The notes under the pieces: model-generated | Databases searched by the model: none | Told to the model about the DNA's origin: nothing | Seen by the model: the letters and a program-made list of their open reading frames with translations, nothing else | From: JADJSS01 sp046329815 | Lineage (GTDB): Bacteria; Bacteroidota; Bacteroidia; Chitinophagales; JADIYW01 | Reading direction: 5' to 3' | DNA: 64,000 nt | Assembly (NCBI GenBank): GCA_046329815.1 | Contig: JAXLTY010000002.1 | Span: forward strand, 1,178,001-1,242,000 | Part shown: one piece after another, positions 35,262 to 43,074 of the stretch | Position numbering within the stretch: the stretch's first letter is position 1 | How the letters are laid out: each line of letters begins with the position of its first letter | Made by a program: the position numbers and the translations under genes

Positions 35262-36146
35262 TTAAGATAAAAATATGGATTTTAGTTCTTTCAATGTGTA
35301 ATGCTGATTCGTATTTTCTACTACACTCAACAATGGATAGCCATTCGGCCGCTCAATTATATTTTCATTATAATAAAACGAAGGATTGATTTTATAGAGT
35401 TCAATTAATTTAAAATCACTTGCTGCATCTGAATAAAAATGGATCATATCTGCCTGTTTGGGTTTGATCATACAATTCGCGGCAATCCTGATTTTGTCGC
35501 TTTTATTCAAGCCCGATGCATGAATCAAACGGGAATCAAAGACAACTGCCTGACCGGCTTCTAAATGAACTTTCTGCATAAATTTCCACAACGTTTTTTC
35601 ATGTTCTCTTAAAGCCCATGGTATATTTAAAGAACGGTACGGAATATTTAATTTATGACTGAATGGAATCACTTCTAATGTTCCAAAATCGCGCGACGGC
35701 GGTGTAATTGGAATCCATAAATGAAAACTGTTAAAAGTATGTTCATCTACATGAGAACTATCCTGATGTGGATTTAACATACCGTCTTTATTATTTTCTT
35801 TCAGCAAATGGGTGCCGAATCCTACTTCATACCATTCAGGATCAAAGAAACTATAAATAGCATCTGAAAGATGTTTTTCAATAATATCTTTAGAATCGTT
35901 GATTATTTTATGATCTTCACATCTTCCTAATGAAAGAAAATTAATCTGTTGAATTTTATTCATTATCGATCCAATAAAAGATTCACTTTCTTTATAAAGC
36001 AACTGATGTTTTTCTATATCTAACAAAGGAATTACAGCAAAACCAATCTCATTAATTGTATCAAGAGCGTCTTGTGCATTTTGGACAAACGCTTTTTGTA
36101 CTAAAGCATTTTGTTTCGATGCAAACAGATTTTCTAAAAAAAACAT
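35262..36146 (-). CDS. PhyH-family dioxygenase (PhyH array, first gene)
   Basis: About 294 residues from the ATG at 36146; a TTG at 36164 is a weaker choice. The iron motif H127-Q-D129 is in LNPHQDSSHVDE. The distal His is in DSRLIHASGLNKSDKIR. HLWIPITPPSRDFGTLEVI is the family strand. It heads the four-gene PhyH operon and is divergent from the 2OG oxygenase at 36361. The inverted repeat at 36216-36241 lies between them. No substrate can be named. Confidence 0.85.
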   Translation of the reverse strand: MFFLENLFASKQNALVQKAFVQNAQDALDTINEIGFAVIPLLDIEKHQLLYKESESFIGSIMNKIQQINFLSLGRCEDHKIINDSKDIIEKHLSDAIYSFFDPEWYEVGFGTHLLKENNKDGMLNPHQDSSHVDEHTFNSFHLWIPITPPSRDFGTLEVIPFSHKLNIPYRSLNIPWALREHEKTLWKFMQKVHLEAGQAVVFDSRLIHASGLNKSDKIRIAANCMIKPKQADMIHFYSDAASDFKLIELYKINPSFYYNENIIERPNGYPLLSVVENTNQHYTLKELKSIFLS

Positions 36147-36215
36147 ATCAATGTAATTACACAATAAATAATTGGTTTGAAATGATACAAATCTGTTATT
36201 AATTGCATCATGCTG

Positions 36216-36241
36216 CTTGCAAAATAAGCATTATTTGCAAG
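36216..36241. promoter_or_regulatory. Inverted repeat in the divergent oxygenase promoter region
   Basis: CTTGCAAAATAA and TTATTTGCAAG are complementary except for one unpaired A, separated by GCA. It lies 70 bp upstream of the PhyH operon and 120 bp upstream of the opposite gene, so it could be a shared operator for both directions. Confidence 0.4.
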
Positions 36242-36360
36242 ATTCTCAACTAATTAATATCATCATAAAAACTGATTATAATCATAAACCAATGAAGAAA
36301 TAGCATGATAAAGAATTTTATTTCTATTTTTACCTTTACCATAAATTTTGTCCTATTTTC

Positions 36361-37239
36361 ATGTTTAATACAGGTTCCATATTAAAATCAATTCCTTTTT
36401 TTAAAAAGAATAAAAGGAAGCAAAATATTAAACAGGTAACATTTTCCGAATTACAAAAATCGCCAAAAAATGAACTATTTGATGCAATTTATAATGACTC
36501 GCTGGATGTTTTAATTATTGATAATTTTATTTCTGCTGCTGAACTCAGTTACTTTCATTCAAACTTTATCGAAGCAACAAAAAAATATCCTGAATTAATC
36601 GACAAGAAATACAGTGGTTACACTTTTGGAAAAACTCTTTTCGATACAAAAGATTTGTCAGTTTATAAAGCAATGACACCAAAGTATGAAGCCATTCAAA
36701 GTGAAATATTCGGTTTTTCAATGCACGACAGACTAATTGAATTATTAAAGCTGATAACAAAAAACATTCCTGTCACTGTTGCAAAACATACTGACAATAA
36801 AAATTATTTATCTAACAGTATTCGTATTTTAGAACCGGAAAAAGATGGAATATTTGTACATGCTGATTTGCATTTACATCAAACCTTTAATGAAGCAAGT
36901 GAAATAACATCATTGATCAATAATCAAGCATTTTTAGGTTTATTCTTAAAACTTCAAAATCCTGAAGCAGGCGGCAATTTATTTTTGTATAATGTTTCCT
37001 ATAAAGAAACACCTGAAAAAGTTTACAAAACTGATAAGAATATTTTTGAAAGTATTTACAAATATGTTTCAAATTTTGAACGGCACATCATTCATGTTGA
37101 TGAAGGATCATTAATTTTGTTTAATGCAGGACAGCGATGGCATGCCATTGAGCCGATTAAAGGAAAGAAAGAAAGAATTACAGTCGGCTGCTTCGCAGGT
37201 TATACGAAATCGAATGACACAATTTACATATGGACATAA
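36361..37239 (+). CDS. 2OG-Fe(II) oxygenase (prolyl-4-hydroxylase-like)
   Basis: A 292-residue protein without a membrane segment. The double-stranded beta-helix core has H167-A-D169 in IFVHADLHLH, then LKLQNPEAGGNLFLYN, and the distal His with 2OG anchor in FNAGQRWHAIEPIKGKKERI. The GGxLxLY and HAVxP-type spacing match the P4H/2OG-FeII_Oxy superfamily rather than PhyH or AspH, which makes it a third oxygenase type in the cluster. It lies 10 bp before a PhyH gene, followed by an overlapping methyltransferase gene, forming a plus-strand operon. Confidence 0.75.
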   Translation: MFNTGSILKSIPFFKKNKRKQNIKQVTFSELQKSPKNELFDAIYNDSLDVLIIDNFISAAELSYFHSNFIEATKKYPELIDKKYSGYTFGKTLFDTKDLSVYKAMTPKYEAIQSEIFGFSMHDRLIELLKLITKNIPVTVAKHTDNKNYLSNSIRILEPEKDGIFVHADLHLHQTFNEASEITSLINNQAFLGLFLKLQNPEAGGNLFLYNVSYKETPEKVYKTDKNIFESIYKYVSNFERHIIHVDEGSLILFNAGQRWHAIEPIKGKKERITVGCFAGYTKSNDTIYIWT

Positions 37240-37248
37240 ACCACACCA

Positions 37249-38034
37249 TTGAAAGCAGTTAAATCATATCAGCATGTTTTTGAAAACAAATCCATTGATG
37301 ATTTATTTAATGAAGAAGGTTATGTAACAATGCCATTGTTAAATGAATCTGACATTGAAACTATTACAAGATTATTAAACGATGTAAATATGCCATTTAC
37401 TGATAGTATTTTTCACTCTCATATTCATAGCAACTATTCAGTAAACATAAAAGTACACGAGATCGTAAGTAAATTTTTTGAACCATTTTTGAAGAAAATT
37501 TCTCTTAGTAATCCATACAAAATTGCAGCAGCAGTTTATATTGACAAAAAACCTTCACAGGATTCAGTTTTTGATATACATAGCGATGATTCGCTTTGCG
37601 ATGAACGTTATTTCGTTCCAATAAATATTTGGATACCTTTGGTTGATGTTGATTATGACTCAGGTACTATGTGTATATGCAAGCGCTCACACAAAAACAC
37701 ACTGATTATTAGAAGTAATTCTATCAGAGATCCATTTATAGAAAATAACAAGCAGTCTCTTTTAAATGATTATTCTGTTATAAAACTACAAAAAGGAAAT
37801 GCACTTATTTATAGTCCGTCATGCGTACATTTTTCGCCGCCAAACAAAAGCAGTTCCAATCGACCGGTTATAGCTATTACATTAATTCCGGAAAATTCAG
37901 TATTATGCATCTTCGAACAAAAAAGAAAAATATTGGGCAGAAATTATTTCTTAAAATACAACATCACACGAGAGCAATTATTAAAAAGAATAAAACCATC
38001 TGAATTATCACCATCTGAAAAGATCTATTTATGA
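37249..38034 (+). CDS. PhyH-family dioxygenase with HSD motif
   Basis: A 261-residue Fe(II)/2OG oxygenase with H111-S-D113 in FDIHSDDSLCDE, the strand NIWIPLVDVDYDSGTM, and the distal His in YSPSCVHFSPPNKSSSNRP. The start is TTG at 37249, 10 bp after the preceding oxygenase gene; no in-frame ATG is nearby. The stop overlaps the methyltransferase ATG (ATGA). It is the only PhyH of the 32-38 kb group on the plus strand. Confidence 0.8.
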   Translation: MKAVKSYQHVFENKSIDDLFNEEGYVTMPLLNESDIETITRLLNDVNMPFTDSIFHSHIHSNYSVNIKVHEIVSKFFEPFLKKISLSNPYKIAAAVYIDKKPSQDSVFDIHSDDSLCDERYFVPINIWIPLVDVDYDSGTMCICKRSHKNTLIIRSNSIRDPFIENNKQSLLNDYSVIKLQKGNALIYSPSCVHFSPPNKSSSNRPVIAITLIPENSVLCIFEQKRKILGRNYFLKYNITREQLLKRIKPSELSPSEKIYL

Positions 38035-38840
38035 ATTTACGCAACAATTATTTTGCAAATTATTCCGACAAAATAATCAGAGGTTATAATTTAATTTCTT
38101 TTATGGTTTTGTATGGAAAATGGAGTGACCTTAATTTTTTAAATTTGGGTTATACCGGAAATACGTTGCCATTTCCACTTGAAACACAAGACGAAAAAGA
38201 CATTCATTTTATTTCTTTATATGCAAAAGCATTAGAAGGTTTACCTGACAATACGAAATCAATAATAGAAATTGGTTCAGGGTTAGGTGGTGGCTGTTAT
38301 TTGCTAAAAAAATACTATAAAATTCCTGTGGTTAATGGCATTGATTACGGAAAATTAAATGTAAAATACAGTAATAAAAAACTCAATCCGCTTGGCATAA
38401 CCATATTTGAAAGTGCTGCCGAAGAAGCATGGAAAATCAATAAAAAATATGATGTTGTGTTATCACTGGAAGCATCTTTACTTTTTTACAATTGGGAACT
38501 TTTTTTAAAAAGTGTCTATTCATTGCTAAATGAAGATGGTGTATTTTTATACTCAGATATTTTCCTGAAAAAAGATATTTCAGTTATTGAAAACCTCTTA
38601 GAAAAATGTGGTTTTGTTATAACATTTAAAGAAGATATTACAAGTGGTGTTAAAGAAGCGGTAAAAAAATCTGTTATTCCGGACAGTGAAACATTCTCTT
38701 TTAAATTAATCAAGAAAATATTAGGCCTTGACAGTTTAGATAAATTTATAACCAACAAAGCAGGCACGGAAATGTATAATAAAATAATGAGTGATGATTT
38801 TGTGTATATTAAATACATCATACACAAAAAAGCGAATTAG
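38031..38840 (+). CDS. Class I SAM-dependent methyltransferase
   Basis: A 269-residue enzyme. Motif I is IIEIGSGLGGGCYLL, followed by GIDYGKLNV at the ribose-binding loop and YDVVLSLEASLLFYNW. The N-terminal NNYFANYSDKIIRGYN resembles methyltransferases of polyketide and glycolipid pathways. It is translationally coupled to the PhyH gene and overlaps the convergent radical SAM gene by 4 bp (TTAG). It would methylate the product of the preceding oxygenases, possibly a new hydroxyl (inference). Confidence 0.75.
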   Translation: MNLRNNYFANYSDKIIRGYNLISFMVLYGKWSDLNFLNLGYTGNTLPFPLETQDEKDIHFISLYAKALEGLPDNTKSIIEIGSGLGGGCYLLKKYYKIPVVNGIDYGKLNVKYSNKKLNPLGITIFESAAEEAWKINKKYDVVLSLEASLLFYNWELFLKSVYSLLNEDGVFLYSDIFLKKDISVIENLLEKCGFVITFKEDITSGVKEAVKKSVIPDSETFSFKLIKKILGLDSLDKFITNKAGTEMYNKIMSDDFVYIKYIIHKKAN

Positions 38841-40447
38841 AGATTCAAAACAGTTCTGCCATATCTTTCAAAGAAAGCATCATTTATATTTTCTAACTTC
38901 ATATTTTGTATAGACGCTATCTGATTCAATACCGAATTTTCAGTCAACTCATAGACAAACTGCTGCTGCTTATCAATTCCAGGAAATACGTTCTGTATCA
39001 ACTTAATTTTCGCCTCAAATAATTCATCTGTATTACCATCATTTAACTGCTTATTTAAAAAATTCAGCACATTCAGAAATGCTTTATTAAACGCCGAACT
39101 ACCTTTTATTCTGATAATTGTAACCAACCAGGTCTTAAAATCTTTGTAATCATGCAGATTCAAACTTAATTGAAGCGATTGCGTAAACCGCGATGAATAT
39201 TCAATGTAATTAAAATATACAAAACCGCTGATTATTAGCAGAAAGGTTTCATCTTGAAATTCATGATCAGAAAAATCAGTTTGCGATATCCATTTTTTTA
39301 TTTTTTCTTGATTTTGTGTTGCTTCAGCATTTGTTTCCTTTTCATGCAGCCAGAATTTAATTGTTTCAATCAAATCCAAATAGGCGTTTCTGTTTTTTAT
39401 AGCAGTTGTATTCGTTTGAAAAAGCGTTGGTGTTTCCTTTTCATAGATTGCAATAATTTCTCGTAGTTTTTCTTTGGAAAAACTTTTGATCGATAAATTT
39501 TCAGGATTCCAAACCACATTATAATGCAGTGAAATTTCTTCTTTATTACAAAAAGAAAGTAATTCCGGAATATCTTGCCAATTCATCGTCATTGGGCAAG
39601 CAGCAATAGATAAGTAAGTATTTTTTTCTTTAGTAATTTTCTGAAAATAACGAAGATGTTCCATCACACGATCAAAATTTGCACCAAGCCGAATCTTACT
39701 GTATGTTTCCTGGTTTATCGAATCAACAGACAGAATAATTCCAACATTTAATTGCTCCAGTATTCGCTTACCACGCTCGTTCAACACCGTTCCATTTGTC
39801 GTGATATGTACTTTTGTATTCGGATTAACTTCAATGATCTTTTCCCAAATATCATAGTAAATATCAATCAAAAAAGGTTCGCCGCCAAGAAATTTCATAT
39901 CAGTCAGCGTTGGCATAAAAACACTTAATTGCTCTACAAAATTCGCATCATACACGAATGGAAATGGCTCTGATTTTTCCCTGTTTTTGCGAATGCTCGA
40001 CGAAAAAAAACCGGAACACATCACGCATTCCAAATTGCAGGTATTCGATAATTCCAATTCAAAAACACGCGGCATTGAATTGTCTTTTTTCAGCTTATTC
40101 TTAATAAAATCAGGCAATACAGAATGCGAAGCATATTCATCGTAAAAACGTGCTTTAGTACCTGAAAAATTTTCCGCTTCAATCAGTTCTCGACACAAAG
40201 AACAACCACCTTGCAAATCATTTTTTTTTATAGTTGATCTTAATTTTTCAGCAGCATTTCCTGTCCATGCAGACAAAATAGTATCATCCGGATATTTTCC
40301 TAAAATCTCTTTGCGATTGTAGCAGCAAGCTGTCATGTTTCCGTTTTGCTCAAAATTCAAATTCACAAACGGCGCATGACAAATCAATGATTTATCGGTG
40401 TTTTTTCTGAACTGATTATATTTCGCTATTGCTTTTCGTGACAACAT
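38837..40447 (-). CDS. Radical SAM protein with N-terminal SPASM/twitch-like domain
   Basis: A 536-residue protein. The radical SAM cluster motif is C137-NLE-C141-VM-C144 (CX3CX2C), with FLGGEPFL in the SAM-binding region. Upstream, CHAPFVNLNFEQNGNMTACC and CSLC hold four cysteines like an auxiliary-cluster twitch domain placed before the barrel, as in AHxx-type twitch proteins. The C-terminal 190 residues are helical and unassigned. It is divergent from a second radical SAM gene of the same type 77 bp away. Such proteins often modify sugars or peptides; the substrate here is unknown. Confidence 0.8.
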   Translation of the reverse strand: MLSRKAIAKYNQFRKNTDKSLICHAPFVNLNFEQNGNMTACCYNRKEILGKYPDDTILSAWTGNAAEKLRSTIKKNDLQGGCSLCRELIEAENFSGTKARFYDEYASHSVLPDFIKNKLKKDNSMPRVFELELSNTCNLECVMCSGFFSSSIRKNREKSEPFPFVYDANFVEQLSVFMPTLTDMKFLGGEPFLIDIYYDIWEKIIEVNPNTKVHITTNGTVLNERGKRILEQLNVGIILSVDSINQETYSKIRLGANFDRVMEHLRYFQKITKEKNTYLSIAACPMTMNWQDIPELLSFCNKEEISLHYNVVWNPENLSIKSFSKEKLREIIAIYEKETPTLFQTNTTAIKNRNAYLDLIETIKFWLHEKETNAEATQNQEKIKKWISQTDFSDHEFQDETFLLIISGFVYFNYIEYSSRFTQSLQLSLNLHDYKDFKTWLVTIIRIKGSSAFNKAFLNVLNFLNKQLNDGNTDELFEAKIKLIQNVFPGIDKQQQFVYELTENSVLNQIASIQNMKLENINDAFFERYGRTVLNL

Positions 40448-40523
40448 TTGTCAATATTTAAGTAAACATTGCAATTGTGAAAATAGTTGTTTATTTTTAT
40501 ATGTCACTAACAAGTAAATTAAA

Positions 40524-41777
40524 TTGGAAAAAATTTACAACGCAATCCATTCTGTCAAAAAAAAACTAAACGGAGTTCCTGATCCGAGAACTACTAATTT
40601 TTGTTATTATCCGTTTTTTGAAGTGTTAATGACTTCTGACGGAAGATATAAACCTTGTTCCAAACATTTAGATTGCATCACACATCAAGGAAAAGAATTG
40701 CGTGTAAAAGACGCGTCGATACAAGAAGCATGGACTTCTGATTACATGTTGGATATTCGCGAAAAAATGCTAAACAACGAACGTCATGCCGGCTGTATAG
40801 AATGCTGGCGCGAACAGGACAACGGCGTTATTCCGATGCGTTTTGATTCTTTTGATTATGTTGTTCCAAAAACACAGGTAGAAAATCCAAAATATCCAAT
40901 TAAGATTGAAATTAACGCAAGCAATGTTTGTAATTTAAAATGCAGAATTTGCACGTCGTTCGCTTCTACCAAATGGATGGCCGAAGAAAAAGCGTTGTAT
41001 GGTTCAGCACAAGAAAAACATATCAATCTTACACAAGATAATTTACCGCAAATCATTGAGTTGTTGCCAACCATGAAAGAAATCAGTTTCTTTGGCGGCG
41101 AGCCCTTTTTATCGGAAGAAAATCTGGATTTATTGCGTTACTGCGTAAAAAGTGGTGATGCTAAACATATCCAAATCTTAGTGAATACCAACACTACTGT
41201 TTACACAGACGAAATTGCCGATTTACTGAAGAAATTTAAAAAAGTGTACTTAAATTTTTCAATCGATGATATTGGAAAAAGATTTGAATACCAGCGCAAA
41301 GGTGCTGATTGGAATGAAGTGGTAGAAAATATGAAAAAGTATATAGCACATGGCGGCTATCATGGTTATAATAAAATTGAATGTAAAATTTGCTGCACCG
41401 TAACCAACATGAATATTTTTTATTTTCCGGAATATTTTGCGTTCATGAATAAATACTTTCCTGGTTTGCCTGTATATTGGAATTTATTGTACAATCCTGA
41501 AGAATTCTCGGTTCAGATCTTACCGAAAGAAGTAAAAGACATAATTAAAGAACGATTGAAAAAAGAAGTAACTACTACTTACAAGATGGATTTGCATCGT
41601 ACTAAAACCATTGATACGCTTATCACCTATCTGGAATTTGAGCAAGTTGGAAACTTTGATGATTTTTTCAAATTAGTAAACAGACACGATAAATACAGAA
41701 ATGAAAAATTTGCAGAGATATTTCCTGAACTTTGGAATTTGATTGAAAAATACGAACCACAAGAAATCTTAGTTTAA
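40524..41777 (+). CDS. Radical SAM protein, twitch-domain type
   Basis: A 417-residue protein. The cluster motif is C136-NLK-C140-RI-C143, with FFGGEPFLSEE downstream. The N-terminal block CYYPFFEVLMTSDGRYKPC, then CIECWREQ, resembles that of the neighbour at 38837 and would hold an auxiliary 4Fe-4S cluster. The start is uncertain. TTG at 40524 is in frame, while an ATG at 40501 would join this frame if the A6 run at 40526-40531 had one more A. It lies 14 bp before an SGNH gene. Confidence 0.8.
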   Translation: MEKIYNAIHSVKKKLNGVPDPRTTNFCYYPFFEVLMTSDGRYKPCSKHLDCITHQGKELRVKDASIQEAWTSDYMLDIREKMLNNERHAGCIECWREQDNGVIPMRFDSFDYVVPKTQVENPKYPIKIEINASNVCNLKCRICTSFASTKWMAEEKALYGSAQEKHINLTQDNLPQIIELLPTMKEISFFGGEPFLSEENLDLLRYCVKSGDAKHIQILVNTNTTVYTDEIADLLKKFKKVYLNFSIDDIGKRFEYQRKGADWNEVVENMKKYIAHGGYHGYNKIECKICCTVTNMNIFYFPEYFAFMNKYFPGLPVYWNLLYNPEEFSVQILPKEVKDIIKERLKKEVTTTYKMDLHRTKTIDTLITYLEFEQVGNFDDFFKLVNRHDKYRNEKFAEIFPELWNLIEKYEPQEILV

Positions 41778-41790
41778 TTTATTTCACAGA

Positions 41791-42834
41791 ATGCCAGTAT
41801 TTAAAGCTAATAAAAACATCGTTTATATTCTGTATGTTTTATTGGCAACCTCATTTCTTTTTTTAGTTGGTGAATGCATTGCATATAAAATTTTAAAAAG
41901 CAGCAATCAATCATTTTCTTTATTTTATTTAAAAGAAAAGAAAGATAACAACTCCATTGATTTCCTCAATGAATGCTGTGGTTACAACGAAGCCGATCCG
42001 TTATTAGGTTGGGCAATGACGAAAGAACAATTGGCAAAACGAAACCTGAAAACAAAAAACAACTGTGTTTATTTCGAAAATATTTTACCTGACAGCAAAG
42101 ACACATTGATCATTTATATTTCAGGTGGTTCTACTTCTGATGTTGGTTTAATGCCTGATAATTGGCCTGTTGCTTTATTTAACATTTTAAAAGAAAAAAA
42201 GATATGCTGTCAATTGTATGTTGGTGCAATTGGTGCTTACAGTTCGAGCCAGGAATTACTAAAGTTCATTCGTGATGGTTTGCCGGTAAAACCAGATATT
42301 CATATTAGTTATTGTGGCGCAAATGAGTATGAAAATCCATATTTTGTTTCATCTTTTGAGCAAAATTTTTACGAAAAATCATTTGCAAAAACGAGTAAAT
42401 TATTTCCAAATCTGGTGTATTGGGTTAAAACAAAATTCCACTTGAATCAAAGATCAATGACATTAAAACCACCACCAACTGCTGATGCGATTGGACAATG
42501 GAAAAAAAATATGGAAACCATGAAATCACTGGCAGATGGAAATCATTACACCTTTTGCGGAATTTTACAACCGGTTGCAGGCATTGGAAACATCAATAAA
42601 TATAGCCAAGATGTAGGCACATTAGAATTTGTAAAACACTACAGAATATTTTATCCATTGGCATTAGAACACATTAAAGAAACTGAATACCTGACTAATT
42701 TTACAAATATATTTAACAATGTTCAAGAGCCATTTTTTGATGATTGTCATGTAAAAAAGCAATATCAAAAAATAATTGCTGATTCTGTTTATTCATTAAT
42801 TGAAAAGAAAATGAAAATTAGTGACTTCCAATGA
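41791..42834 (+). CDS. SGNH-like protein with N-terminal membrane anchor
   Basis: A 347-residue protein. An N-terminal helix (NIVYILYVLLATSFLFLVGE) anchors an extracytoplasmic domain with a block I-like YISGGSTSDVGLM, a GAYSSSQELLKF segment, SYCGANEY and a C-terminal DDCHVKKQYQ supplying Asp/His. The GGST/GDS position puts it in the SGNH clan, though the sequence is divergent and closer to the 45629 gene (FLGGSTTE) than to the GDSF group. It probably esterifies or de-esterifies a surface glycan. A fragment of a paralogue lies at 46855-46965. Confidence 0.7.
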   Translation: MPVFKANKNIVYILYVLLATSFLFLVGECIAYKILKSSNQSFSLFYLKEKKDNNSIDFLNECCGYNEADPLLGWAMTKEQLAKRNLKTKNNCVYFENILPDSKDTLIIYISGGSTSDVGLMPDNWPVALFNILKEKKICCQLYVGAIGAYSSSQELLKFIRDGLPVKPDIHISYCGANEYENPYFVSSFEQNFYEKSFAKTSKLFPNLVYWVKTKFHLNQRSMTLKPPPTADAIGQWKKNMETMKSLADGNHYTFCGILQPVAGIGNINKYSQDVGTLEFVKHYRIFYPLALEHIKETEYLTNFTNIFNNVQEPFFDDCHVKKQYQKIIADSVYSLIEKKMKISDFQ

Positions 42835-42958
42835 AAATAAATTTATAGAATACATGCTTAGCACATTTTAATCTTGTATAATACATCCTTAATTTCTGAT
42901 TTGTTACCTATAAACATGGATCATATAATATTAATTGACAATTTGAATTATTAGTAGC

Positions 42959-42986
42959 ATATTGTAATATAATTACATTACAATAT
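42959..42986. repeat. Inverted repeat upstream of the S74/T9SS gene
   Basis: The arms ATATTGTAAT / ATTACAATAT (10 bp, perfect) flank an 8-nt spacer, about 90 bp before the ATG at 43075. The geometry fits a regulator binding site. The remainder of the 239-bp gap is AT-rich with no other clear signal. Confidence 0.4.
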
Positions 42987-43074
42987 AAATACATGAATTA
43001 TCTCAAGTTCAATCGCCCACCATAAGTTTATTATGCAATGGTATTAATTATTCTTTAAACAAAAAAACTATTTT

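Noticed and set aside
38516..38827. Reverse frame of 103 codons within the methyltransferase gene
   Set aside because: Antisense shadow; the plus-strand gene has clear SAM-binding motifs.
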